DNA of 64,000 nt from Flavobacterium gelatinilyticum (GTDB lineage: Bacteria > Bacteroidota > Bacteroidia > Flavobacteriales > Flavobacteriaceae): the NCBI RefSeq assembly GCF_027111295.1, contig NZ_CP114287.1, forward strand, positions 1,116,001 to 1,180,000, read 5' to 3'. Shown one piece after another: positions 52,359 to 62,100 of this stretch (the first letter of the stretch is position 1; each line of letters starts with the position of its first letter). The notes under the pieces are model-generated. The model did no database searches. It was given only the letters and a program-made list of their open reading frames with translations, and was not told the origin of the DNA. The position numbers and the translations under genes were made by a program.

Positions 52359-53960
52359 ATGAAAAACATTCTTACGCTAATCTTACTATTTCTTTTAACT
52401 GTTGTTTTTACAAACGCACAATCACAAAATATGACGCTGCAAAAATTACTTGACAACAAACTTCTTGAAAAAAAAGAGGCAAAAGATTTCACGAATTTTC
52501 TAAATCAAATAGAAGAAAAAAATACCACTTCGTACCTATACGGCTTATTTCAGTGTGAGTACAAAAAATTAACTGGACATACCTATTCTGAAGTTTTCTC
52601 TAGTAATATTGTTATCGAAAGCCTGAAGTTAAGTGTAGAAGAACAAAAAAATATAAATGTTCTTCTGTCAGATTATCTTATTAAATTAAAGAAATCCGAA
52701 CTTATAGATGCAAAACAATTTGAACTTTTTCAACAAAAAATAAATAATAATCAATATACTTATCAACTTGAATTTATTAAAGACATTACATTTCAAGCTC
52801 TAAGAGAAGACTATATTGCACCTGATAAACTTAAAAAGTCTGCTTACAAACTTAAAGATAATAAAATAATTACATTAAAATACCAAAGTCTTATTACAAG
52901 GATAGAGGAAGGGGTAGTAAAATCTCCAATTGACTTACTTAAATATTGTGACAACACGGTAATTATTGATACAAAGAATTATTCAGATCAACCGGAAGAA
53001 TATCTGGAAATTATTCATAAACAAACCTCTGAAATCCTTCCAGAACTAGCTTTTACCAATTTTGATTTTAAAGTTGTGCTGGATGATAAAATATCTGATG
53101 AAGACAATAAATTTTATGATTTTCTTGTTTCAATTGAATCTGGAAAAAAGATATATAAACAAAAAAGTTTTTATAATCTACATACCCCATCAAAAGACAA
53201 AAACTCTAGAATTGGAATAGATTCTCAGCAATATTATAAAATTTTCAACAAAATTTTAGCCGATTTACATTCTCCTTACCGACTTCATGAGGTAAAAATT
53301 TATGGTCAAGATGAAGATAAAGCTTTTGGAATAATGGCATTAACGAAAGAACAAGAAAAAGCATCTCATGAATCTGAAACTTATTTTTTTGTAAGTTATG
53401 AGGATTTCAACAGTAAACCAACCAGCATCCAAATTGATAATACAATTGATGAATTTATAAAAATTGGCTTTTTTGCAAACTTAACTACAGCTCAGATTAA
53501 TGAAGGAAAACAAAAAGTCGCAGAACAAGACAACAGTAATTTTAATGAAATCCTTAATGCTTTTCCTAACAAGATTTATTGGTATGACACAGAACTTGGC
53601 AATCTTGAAGACCCATATGCTGAGTTGTTAAAGGAATTTTCGCAACTTTCAAGCAATGAATTCAATCCAACTGATATCTCTAACAAATTTGATTTACAGA
53701 AAAGAAAAACAACTTTAAAATTCAAGTTGGGAAACAAATTTTATTCTAAAGTTTTTAAAATTAACAACGACTGGATAGATGTTGATTTTTTTGATTTCGT
53801 AAAATCTGTTGTAACAGAAAACAAACTTAAAGGTCAGTTTTATGAATTGTATACAGGAGGTCAGGATGCTAAAGTTGTATATCTCACCCAAAAACAATAT
53901 GATCATATAAAAACAAACAAACTCCTTTTATTTGCAGATAAAGAATGGGAAGAAAAATAA
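52359..53960 (+). CDS. Large exported protein of unknown function, second of an orphan pair
   Basis: A 533-residue protein with a signal peptide (MKNILTLILLFLLTVVFTNAQSQ). The mature part is Lys-, Asn- and Asp-rich, predicted mainly helical with some beta strands; no motif, Cys pattern or repeat allows a family call. There are only two or so cysteines. It follows the lipoprotein gene by 4 bp. The high AT content and lack of recognisable relatives suggest a lineage-specific or transferred pair. Possible roles (toxin/immunity, surface machinery) cannot be argued from the sequence. Confidence 0.85.
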   Translation: MKNILTLILLFLLTVVFTNAQSQNMTLQKLLDNKLLEKKEAKDFTNFLNQIEEKNTTSYLYGLFQCEYKKLTGHTYSEVFSSNIVIESLKLSVEEQKNINVLLSDYLIKLKKSELIDAKQFELFQQKINNNQYTYQLEFIKDITFQALREDYIAPDKLKKSAYKLKDNKIITLKYQSLITRIEEGVVKSPIDLLKYCDNTVIIDTKNYSDQPEEYLEIIHKQTSEILPELAFTNFDFKVVLDDKISDEDNKFYDFLVSIESGKKIYKQKSFYNLHTPSKDKNSRIGIDSQQYYKIFNKILADLHSPYRLHEVKIYGQDEDKAFGIMALTKEQEKASHESETYFFVSYEDFNSKPTSIQIDNTIDEFIKIGFFANLTTAQINEGKQKVAEQDNSNFNEILNAFPNKIYWYDTELGNLEDPYAELLKEFSQLSSNEFNPTDISNKFDLQKRKTTLKFKLGNKFYSKVFKINNDWIDVDFFDFVKSVVTENKLKGQFYELYTGGQDAKVVYLTQKQYDHIKTNKLLLFADKEWEEK

Positions 53961-53980
53961 ACTTTTTCTTCTAAATGTTT

Positions 53981-54070
53981 TTTTGTCTCTTACAGATTTA
54001 GCAGATTCAGGATTTTTTTTTATTTAAATAAAAATCAAATCTGTTTTAATCTGCTAAATCTGCGTGAAAA
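53981..54070. repeat. TTTCACGCAGATT-family element, copy 3
   Basis: A degenerate left end (TGTCTCTTACAGATTTAGCAGATT) pairs with AATCTGCTAAATCTGCGTGA on the right. A second partial left end (TGTCTCGCACAGATTTACCAGATT) follows at about 54081-54105, so the family occurs here in 1.5 copies. Confidence 0.6.
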
Positions 54071-54140
54071 ATCTTTTTTTTTGTCTCGCACAGATTTACC
54101 AGATTAAGGGATTTTTTTATCTAAACTTTAGATTAGTTTT

Positions 54141-56141
54141 CTAAAACCTCATTCTCTGGATCCTTACAGCATTTAAAATCGCCAGCAAAGCAACCCCTAC
54201 ATCGGCAAAAACAGCCTCCCACATGGTGGCAAGACCGCCTGCACCAAGAATTAATACAAAAGCTTTTACAACAAAAGCTAGAGTAATATTCTGCCAGACA
54301 ATTTTTTTGGTTTGTTTCCCAATGTTGATTGCCATTGCGATTTTACTTGGTTTATCGTCCTGAATTACAACATCGGCAGTTTCGATTGCTGCGTCGCTTC
54401 CTAAACCTCCCATTGCAATTCCTACCGTGCTTAATGCGATTACCGGCGCATCGTTTACACCATCGCCAACAAAAGCAATCGTTTCGTTTTTAGCTTTAAT
54501 TTCGTTGACTTTGTTCACTTTATCCTCCGGAAGTAAATCTCCAAAAGCTTTTGTGATTCCGAGTTTATTCGCTACAAATTCTACAACATTGGTTTTATCA
54601 CCACTTAGCATAGTCAGTTTTACACCTAACGATTTTAGTTTAGAAACCGTTTCTTTCGCATCTTCTTTAATTTCATCGGCAATGGTTAAATAACCTGCAA
54701 ATTTGTCTTCGTAAGCAATCGCTATTGTTGTGTATACAATAGCTGCCGGATCAATATCATACGAAATATTGAATTTATCGAGAAGCTTAAAATTCCCAAC
54801 ATACAATTCTTTTTCGTTATAAGAAGCTTTTAACCCGTGTCCCGAAATTTCTTCAATGTTTTTTAATTCTAACGAAGAATCAATTGGGCCCACATGATTA
54901 TGAATCGCTGTTGCCACAGGATGTGTGCTTCGGCTTTCTAAAGCGTTAACCAGTTTTAAGATTTCGGTTTTATCAAATTCAGGTTTTATAATGACTTCCT
55001 GAACTTTAAAAACACCTTCGGTCATGGTTCCGGTTTTGTCCACCACCACATTCTGAATTGTCGAAATACTATCCAGAAAATTACTTCCTTTAAACAAGAT
55101 TCCGTTTTTACTCGCTGCGCCGATTCCGCCAAAATAACCAAGCGGAATACTGATAACCAATGCACAAGGACAAGAAATAACCAGGAAAACCAAAGCTCTG
55201 TACAACCAGTCGCTAAAAACATAATTATCTACAAAAAGCATTGGAACCAGACAAATTGCAATTGCCAGATACACCACAATTGGCGTATAGACTTTAGCAA
55301 ACTTTCTAATGAATAATTCTGCCGGCGCTTTTTTGGTTGTGGCGTTTTGTACCAATTCCAGAATTTTAGACAATTTACTGTCATTATAAGCGGTTGTTAC
55401 TTTTACTTCGGCAATCGTATTTCCGTTTATCATTCCGGCTAGAACTGTTTCACCTTTTTTCTTAGTATCAGGTTTACTTTCTCCTGTTAAAGCTGCGGTG
55501 TTAAACGAAGCCGAATCTGATAATAATTCGCCGTCCAAACCTAACTTTTCTCCTGCTTTTAGCTGAATAATCGCTCCAATAGAAACATCTTTGGCTTTGA
55601 CTTTTACTGCTGTATTGTTTTCTAAAACATGAACCTCATCCGGACGCTGATCGAGCAGACTTTTAATACTCGATTTTGCCCGGTTAACCGCCATTCCCTG
55701 AAAGTTTTCTCCAATCGTGTAAAATAGCATTACAGCAACACCTTCCGGATATTCGCCAATGGCAAACGCACCAATTGTTGCAATACACATGAGGAAAAAC
55801 TCAGAGAAAACATCTCCTTTTACTATACTTTCATAAGCTTCCCGTAAAACCGGAAATCCAACCGGAAGATACGCAATCGCATACCACGCAATTCTAACAT
55901 ATCCTGTAAACCAGTCCTGCGGAAAATAGTTATCAAAACCAATTCCGATAATCAGCAAAATAAATGATAGTATCGATGGCAGAAACAATTGAAACAGATT
56001 TCCGCCTGCATTGTGTTCATGATCGTGGCCTCCGTGATCGTGTCCGTCATTTTCTGAATGCACAGGTTCATCATGCGAACAGCAGCAGGAGGGTTTGGCT
56101 TTGTTTTTTGTGCTTTTTATTTCTTTATCTTGATGTATCAT
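54141..56141 (-). CDS. Heavy-metal P1B-type ATPase (Zn/Cd/Co class)
   Basis: A 666-residue pump. The N-terminus lacks an HMA domain and is instead Cys/His-rich (CCCSHDEPVHSENDGHDHGGHDHEHN). Then come membrane helices, the actuator loop with LTGESKP, the transport motif SCPCALVISIPLGYFGG, the phosphorylated D368 in VDKTGTMTEG, the HP motif STHPVATAI and GDGVNDAPVIAL. It exports divalent soft metals from the cytoplasm by ATP hydrolysis. It is the last gene of the minus-strand metal efflux operon, about 326 bp after the adaptor gene, with a repeat element in the gap. Confidence 0.95.
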   Translation of the reverse strand: MIHQDKEIKSTKNKAKPSCCCSHDEPVHSENDGHDHGGHDHEHNAGGNLFQLFLPSILSFILLIIGIGFDNYFPQDWFTGYVRIAWYAIAYLPVGFPVLREAYESIVKGDVFSEFFLMCIATIGAFAIGEYPEGVAVMLFYTIGENFQGMAVNRAKSSIKSLLDQRPDEVHVLENNTAVKVKAKDVSIGAIIQLKAGEKLGLDGELLSDSASFNTAALTGESKPDTKKKGETVLAGMINGNTIAEVKVTTAYNDSKLSKILELVQNATTKKAPAELFIRKFAKVYTPIVVYLAIAICLVPMLFVDNYVFSDWLYRALVFLVISCPCALVISIPLGYFGGIGAASKNGILFKGSNFLDSISTIQNVVVDKTGTMTEGVFKVQEVIIKPEFDKTEILKLVNALESRSTHPVATAIHNHVGPIDSSLELKNIEEISGHGLKASYNEKELYVGNFKLLDKFNISYDIDPAAIVYTTIAIAYEDKFAGYLTIADEIKEDAKETVSKLKSLGVKLTMLSGDKTNVVEFVANKLGITKAFGDLLPEDKVNKVNEIKAKNETIAFVGDGVNDAPVIALSTVGIAMGGLGSDAAIETADVVIQDDKPSKIAMAINIGKQTKKIVWQNITLAFVVKAFVLILGAGGLATMWEAVFADVGVALLAILNAVRIQRMRF

Positions 56142-56467
56142 GGATAACTTTTTTAACTTTTAAAGTTTCACGTTTCATGTTCCAAGTTCAGTGAAACTTT
56201 GTTTAAATAATGACCTAAATTTAAGCAATTTGTATCATTTTTTTGCCACAAAGACACGAAGACGCAAAGTTTTTTTTTGTTTAGTGACGATAAGCGCTCT
56301 CTATTTGTCATTTCGACCGGAGGGAGAAATCACACTCGGGAATCGACAAAGATTGGCGATACACTTTATGGAAATTCTAGTGTGATTTCTCCTTCGTCGA
56401 AATGACATAAAATGAGAGAAAAACTCAGCACCTTAGCATCTTAGAACCTCAGCACCTTAAAAAAAAA
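56142..56467. other. Repeat-filled gap in the metal efflux operon
   Basis: 326 bp between the adaptor and ATPase genes with no ORF. It holds a 100-bp palindromic element (56307-56406), fragments such as CACAAAGACACGAAGACGCAAAG near 56247 and AAGTTTCACGTTTCATG near 56163, and a run of CAGCACCTTAG-type units at 56427-56458. Confidence 0.75.
56307..56406. repeat. 100-bp imperfect palindromic element (MITE- or REP-like)
   Basis: Exact terminal arms GTCATTTCGAC (56307-56317) and GTCGAAATGAC (56396-56406), then inner 14-bp arms GGAGAAATCACACT and AGTGTGATTTCTCC (56323-56336 with 56379-56392), leave a loop of about 42 nt. It is non-coding and could fold as a long hairpin in the operon mRNA. Confidence 0.85.
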
Positions 56468-57736
56468 TCAATGCGAATGCTCTCCCCCGCCCTTCATTGC
56501 TGAAAGCAGATAAAAAGCACCTTTCGTCACAATTTTAGCATTAGCAGGAACATCATTTACAAATTTCACTTCTGTAAAACCTAAATCCGTTGTTCCCGGA
56601 ATTACTTCTACGGCTTGAAAATGAATTTCTTCTTCGTGAGCTTCTTCTTTTTCGCCTTCTTTGTGATCATGTTTTTCTTCTGCATGACCTTCTTCCTGAA
56701 TAAAAACAAAATATTTATCAGCGTTTCTTACTACGGCATCTTTTGGCAATGCCGGAACTGTCGCATTTACAATATTGATATTAGCCGATACGTACATTCC
56801 CGGAATCAGTCCTTTTGCATCAGCAGGATCAATTTTAGCATGAACGGCAACAGTTTTACTTTCATTAGAAAAAGATTTATTGATTCCGAAAATCTTTCCC
56901 TTAATCGATTTATTCGACTGATTCGTCAAAACAAAATCAATTACCTGACCAATTGAAATCGAGCCCAAATCTTTCTCATACACATTCAAATCCAAATGCA
57001 TCTGACTGTTGTCAACGACTTCAAAAAGTGAAACTCCTGTATTAGCGAAAGCGCCTTTTGCGATATTAATTTTCCCGACGAAACCGTTTATTGGCGAAAC
57101 AATTGGTACAACCGATGTCGTTCCTTTTATATTGACATGCAGAGCATCTAGTTTATTTTTTGCTGCCTGCGCGCGGGCTTTTTCGGCTGCCAGTTTGGCT
57201 TTTACTTCCTGAAAAGTCTTTCTCGGATTCACATTTTCGTCACTCAATGTTTTCTGGCGGTTGTATTCCAATTGCAGATATTCCACATTCGCAACAGCCG
57301 ATTGGTAATCTTCCTGCATGCCAATAACTTCCAGATTTTGAATCGTTGCCAAAACTTTTCCTTTGTTTACGAATGTTCCTTCTAAAACAAAAATGTCTTT
57401 TACCGTTCCGCCAATCAAAGTCGAAACCTCAGCAGAATTTTGTGGAGGAACTGTCGTATAACCATTTGCTTTTATGATTTTATTTAGGTTTCGATCTTCT
57501 ACAATTCCGGTTTCAATACCGACTGTTTTGTATTGAGAAACCGTTAAAGCAACTTCTGTGGTTTCTTTTTCTTCTTCCTGCGGTTCTTCGGTTTTCTTTT
57601 CATTACAGCTCGTCATGGAAATAAATATTCCGCAGTAAGCTATAAGCAGTAAGCTATAGGCTGATTTTCTTTGCGAAAAAACTTTGCTCCCAATAGCTAT
57701 CGAGATTACGTTTAAATATTTAGATATATTTTTCAT
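56468..57736 (-). CDS. cusB: RND efflux periplasmic adaptor (CusB/CzcB-like)
   Basis: A 422-residue membrane-fusion protein. A lipoprotein-type segment ISMTSCNEKK gives Cys44, followed by an acidic linker, then the adaptor core: barrel-sandwich hybrid (AEVSTLIGGTVKDIFVLEGTFVNKGKVLATI), a helical hairpin (about 130-210) and beta-barrel domain. The C-terminal tail is His/Glu-rich (HAEEKHDHKEGEKEEAHEEEIH), suited to metal binding. The signal peptide is unusually long because a dispersed palindrome lies in its coding region (57686-57707). It links the RND pump to the TolC channel. Start is 2 bp after the TolC gene stop. Confidence 0.94.
   Translation of the reverse strand: MKNISKYLNVISIAIGSKVFSQRKSAYSLLLIAYCGIFISMTSCNEKKTEEPQEEEKETTEVALTVSQYKTVGIETGIVEDRNLNKIIKANGYTTVPPQNSAEVSTLIGGTVKDIFVLEGTFVNKGKVLATIQNLEVIGMQEDYQSAVANVEYLQLEYNRQKTLSDENVNPRKTFQEVKAKLAAEKARAQAAKNKLDALHVNIKGTTSVVPIVSPINGFVGKINIAKGAFANTGVSLFEVVDNSQMHLDLNVYEKDLGSISIGQVIDFVLTNQSNKSIKGKIFGINKSFSNESKTVAVHAKIDPADAKGLIPGMYVSANINIVNATVPALPKDAVVRNADKYFVFIQEEGHAEEKHDHKEGEKEEAHEEEIHFQAVEVIPGTTDLGFTEVKFVNDVPANAKIVTKGAFYLLSAMKGGGEHSH
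57686..57707. repeat. CCCGATAGC-family palindromic repeat inside cusB signal-peptide codons
   Basis: GCTCCCAATAGCTATCGAGATT matches the family with the flank ACTTTGCTC. Read on the minus strand it encodes VISIAIGS in frame (about residues 10-17), between the start MKNISKYLN and the rest of the signal sequence. Confidence 0.75.
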
Positions 57737-57738
57737 TT

Positions 57739-58980
57739 TTAATTGTTTTTGAAGGTTGGAAATTGAAGTTCGATCGCACTTTGATTGTAGTTGTGCGCTG
57801 CTTCTGCAAATTGTTTTTTAATATCAATTGCCTGATTTAAAAAACTGATATAGGACCAGTAACTCATATCGCCATTGGCATAACTTTTCTGGGCAGTATC
57901 GATTATCTGACTGGCATATTGTGATCCTTCATTTTGGAAATAAGCCAAATTCTTCTGCTGTTTTTCAAAGTTATTTTGCAGTTCTTCTCTTTGCAGATTC
58001 AGCATCATTTTATTTTTATCTAAAGCCAATTGTGACTGCGAAATACTGATTTCCGCCGCTTTTGCTTTGGTTGTATTTACACCTCCAAACAACGGAATCT
58101 GCAATCCAGCCGTAAAACCCTGAAACAGCGATTTTTCATCAATTGTCTGTGCAAAATAGCCTAAACCTACTTTTGGCGTACGCAACGCTTTAAATGTTCC
58201 GGCTTCTCTTTGATAAACTGAAATCTGCTGATTGTAAAAATCGGTCATTAAAGTTTCTGCTTTTGTATTTCCCTGATTTTCTACAAAAACATATTGCAAA
58301 GCCGTATTTTGATCCGGAACAATATTTTCATCGGTCTGAATAAAAAACTGCAATTGTTTCTGATAAATGTTCAAATCGTATTCTAACTGCGCTTTTTGTG
58401 TTTCGATTTCTTTTACTTTGGCTTTGGCGCTGATAACTTCAATATTGCCGCTTTCTCCTGTTTTAAAACGTAATTCGGCATTCTTTAGGAATTTCGTGTA
58501 AATATCGTTCAATTCTGAATTGAGTTTCTGAATCGAAACGCCATACAAATATTGATAATACGCTAATGTCACCGCTTTTTCAATTTCATACGAAGACAGC
58601 GCTTTTCGTTTTTCGGCTAGCTTTGCCAATTCTTCCTGCAATTGTCGGTTGGCTTTTGTAATGTTTCCTAACGGAAAAAACTGCTGTACCGAAACGTTAT
58701 GATCGTAATCGGCACTATTAAATTGACCGCCTTGATATTGAATCTGCAAAGGGTCTGGCTGAAAAGCAGCTTTTTTAAGAACGGTTTGTTTTTCGATTTC
58801 TTTATCGGCTATTTTTAAGTCGATATTGTTTGATTTGGCCAATTCTATTGCTTTTTCTAAGCTAATGGATTGCTGGGCAAATATTACAGTGCTTGCTAAT
58901 AGAAATGTGCTTAACCGCAATCCCGATAGCCATCGGGAGCAAAACTTTTTCGATTGATCTTTATATATTGATTTTTTCAT
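57739..58980 (-). CDS. cusC: TolC family outer-membrane efflux channel (CusC/CzcC-like)
   Basis: A 413-residue TolC-type protein. The signal peptide ends near STVIFAQQ; after it come two OEP repeats with long helices (SLEKAIELAKSNNIDLKIADKEIEK; SQLALDKNKMMLNLQREELQNNFEKQQ) and the barrel strands between. It forms the outer-membrane exit duct of the metal RND pump. Residues 13-21 (FCSRWLSGL) are encoded by a dispersed palindrome (58921-58938), so the signal peptide has an extra, partly polar segment before its hydrophobic core. The stop is 2 bp from the adaptor start. Confidence 0.93.
   Translation of the reverse strand: MKKSIYKDQSKKFCSRWLSGLRLSTFLLASTVIFAQQSISLEKAIELAKSNNIDLKIADKEIEKQTVLKKAAFQPDPLQIQYQGGQFNSADYDHNVSVQQFFPLGNITKANRQLQEELAKLAEKRKALSSYEIEKAVTLAYYQYLYGVSIQKLNSELNDIYTKFLKNAELRFKTGESGNIEVISAKAKVKEIETQKAQLEYDLNIYQKQLQFFIQTDENIVPDQNTALQYVFVENQGNTKAETLMTDFYNQQISVYQREAGTFKALRTPKVGLGYFAQTIDEKSLFQGFTAGLQIPLFGGVNTTKAKAAEISISQSQLALDKNKMMLNLQREELQNNFEKQQKNLAYFQNEGSQYASQIIDTAQKSYANGDMSYWSYISFLNQAIDIKKQFAEAAHNYNQSAIELQFPTFKNN
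58921..58938. repeat. CCCGATAGC-family palindromic repeat inside cusC signal-peptide codons
   Basis: TCCCGATAGCCATCGGGA is a near-perfect palindrome with the family flanks (CGCAA on one side, GCAAAAC on the other). On the minus strand it encodes SRWLSG in frame in the n-region of the signal peptide. Confidence 0.8.
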
Positions 58981-58994
58981 TTTTATATTTTTTG

Positions 58995-59092
58995 TTTCAC
59001 GCAGATTAAAAAAGATTTAAGCAGATAAACACAGATTTTTTATTCATTGAAATCAAATTAAATCTGCTTTAATCTGCAGAATCTGCGAGAGG
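58995..59092. repeat. TTTCACGCAGATT-family element, copy 4
   Basis: The left end TTTCACGCAGATT (58995-59007) is exact to copy 1. The right end AATCTGCAGAATCTGCGAGAGG is slightly divergent; internal arms GATTTAAGCAGAT/ATCTGCTTTAATC pair as well. It fills most of the gap between the RND pump and TolC genes. Confidence 0.7.
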
Positions 59093-59145
59093 AATTATTT
59101 CTACACGCAGTAATAAATTATCTAATTATCAAATTTTCTCATTGA

Positions 59146-62100
59146 CTAATTATCCTTGCGATTAAACTTCTCCAATAGTAAATACAAAATCGGTAAAACG
59201 ATTAAAGTCAATAAAGTAGCTGAGAGTAAACCTCCGATTACTACCGTTGCTAATGGTTTCTGAACTTCTGCCCCGCCGCTTGTTGATAATGCCATTGGCA
59301 TAAATCCTAATGAAGCTACAGCTGCGGTCATTAAAACGGGACGCAAACGTGTTTTGGTTCCAATAATAATTCTCTGGAATGCATCTGAAATTCCTTCAGA
59401 TTTTAATTGGTTGAAATACGAAATCAGTACAATTCCGTTTAAAACCGCGATTCCGAATAAAGCGATAAAACCAATTCCGGCCGAAATACTAAACGGCATT
59501 CCTCTCAGCGAAAGCGCTAAAACTCCCCCAATAGCCGATAACGGAATTGCAGTAAAAATCAATAACGCTTGTTTAACACTTTTGAAAGTAAAATACAATA
59601 AGACTAAAATCAGTCCCAAAGCAATTGGCAAAGCAACCGAAAGCCTTTCTGAAGCTTCGATTAAATTCTGAAATTGTCCGCCATACGTAACATAATAACC
59701 CGCAGGAAGTTTGAAACTTTTATCCAGTTTTGCCTGAATTTCTTCGACAACACTTTGAATATCTCTTCCGCGGACATTTAAACCAACGGTAATTCTTCGT
59801 TTTCCGTCTTCGCGGATAACTTGCACAGGACCTTGCTCATATTCGACAGAAGCTACTTGAGAAAGCGGTACTTGCTGACCGCTCGGAAGCGGAATAAATA
59901 AATTGCTAACATCTGTAATATCGCCCCGATTGTTCTCATCCATCCTTACCACAACATCAAATCGTTTGCTTTCGTCGTAAATCTTTCCGGCCACTTCTCC
60001 CGCAAAAGACGAACGAATAATCTGGTTGATGTCTGAGATATCCAGTCCGTAAAGGGCAATTTTATCATAATCGTACTTAACTGTAATCTGCGGTAATCCG
60101 GTTACTTTATCAGCTTTTAAATCTCCTATTCCTTCAATTCCTTTTATTTTTGAAATCAATTCTGCTGCTTTTGCATCCAGGATTTCCAAATCATCTCCAA
60201 AGATTTTGATTGCAATATCAGATCGGCTTCCCGTCATCAATTCGTTAAAACGCATCTGAATTGGCTGAGAAATCTCAATATTCGCACCCGGAATTACTTC
60301 CATTTCTTCTTTCATGGCATTTGCCAGTTCTACCCAATTATGATATCTGCCTTTCCATTCTTTTTTGTCTTTTAAAACAATAATCAAATCCCCGCTTTCA
60401 ATTGGCATTGGGTCGGTTGGGATTTCACCGCTTCCTATTTTGGTTACGATGGTTTTAATTTCAGGGAATTTTGCTTTCAGAATCTGTTCGTATTTGGTCG
60501 TCGTTTCAACCATCTGCGTAAGCGAACTTCCCGTCATAATTGTCGCGTTAATTGCCAAATCGCCTTCTTCGATTGTTGGAATAAATTCGCCTCCCATATT
60601 TTGGAAAACGATAAACGCCAAAGCGAATAATCCTAAGGCAGCAGAAAGCACGACTTTTTTAAACTCTAAAGCTTTTTTCAATAATGGCGTATAACGGCTT
60701 TCCAACCACGCAATCATACGATCGCTGAAGTTTTCTTTGTGTTCTGTTTTTTTAGAAAGAAATAAAGCACTCATCATCGGGATATAGGTCAGCGAAAGAA
60801 TAAAAGCTCCAATAATCGCAAAACCAACCGTCATCGCCATTGGTTTAAACATTTTTCCTTCGGTTCCAATTAAAGCCAAAATTGGCAGATATACTATTAA
60901 GATGATAATTTCACCAAAGGCGGCACTGTTCCTGATTTTTGAAGCCGAATTATAAACTTCTTCGTCCATTTCTTCCTGCGTTAGTTCTTTTTTGTTTTTG
61001 AATTTCTGCAGATGATGCATCGTCGCTTCAACAATAATTACCGCGCCGTCGACTATAATTCCGAAATCTATTGCACCAAGACTCATCAAGTTTCCGCTTA
61101 CGCCAAAGGCATTCATCAGAATCACAGCAAACAGCATTGCTAACGGAATAACCGAAGCAACAATTAACCCGGCACGAAGATTTCCTAAGAATAAAATCAA
61201 GACGAAAATCACGATTAATGCTCCTTCTAATAAATTTTTAGCAACAGTTTTAATGGAGTTTTCAACCAGTTTTCCTCTGTCTATAAAAGCTTCGGCAGCT
61301 ACTCCTTCAGGAAGACTTTTGTTAATCTGAGCCATTTTTTCGTGAACACGATTTACAACAGCACTGGAGTTTTCTCCTTTCAGCATTAAAACCATTCCCG
61401 AAACGATTTCTCCTTTTCCGTCTTTTGTTGATGCTCCGTAACGCAACGCAACGCCTTCACGAACTTTTGCTACGTTTCGAACCAAAACAGGCGAACCATT
61501 GCGGTTTTTTACTACTACATTTTCAAGGTCTTTTACGCCTTTTGCCATTCCGACACCGCGGATAAAGTACGTATATTGGTCTTTTTCGATATAAGCACCG
61601 CCTGTATTTTGATTGTTTTTTTCTAAAGCATCAAAAATTTCGGTAATCGTAACACCAAGGCTGTTAAGCATATTTGGGTTTACGGCGATTTCGAACTGTT
61701 TTAGTTTTCCTCCCCAGGTACTTACTTCGGCAACGCCTTTAACTCCTTGCAATTGCGGAATAATAATCCAATCCTGAATGGTTCTTAATTCGACTGCGCT
61801 GTATTTGTTTTCATAGCCTTTTTTGGCATAAACATCATATTGGTAAATTTCTCCCAAACCTGTAGAAATAGGCGCTAACTCGGGAGAATTTACATAGTCC
61901 GGAATGTTTTCTTCGGCTTCTTTTAAACGCTGGAATATTTGTTCGCGCGCCCAGTAAATATCGACATCGTCTTCAAAGACCACGGTTACGACTGATAATC
62001 CAAAACGGGAAATACTGCGGAGTTCTATAATATTGGGAACTGTTTTTACAGCTCTCTCCAGCGGATAGGTAATTAACTGCTCGACTTCCTGACTTGCCAG

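Noticed and set aside
53981-54140. A transposase or integrase remnant near the repeats
   Set aside because: No DDE, tyrosine or serine recombinase motif was found in any frame; only non-coding repeat DNA is visible.
56615-56956. 113-codon plus-strand frame opposite the adaptor gene
   Set aside because: It is Phe-rich and is the antisense shadow of the Glu/Lys/His-rich adaptor tail.
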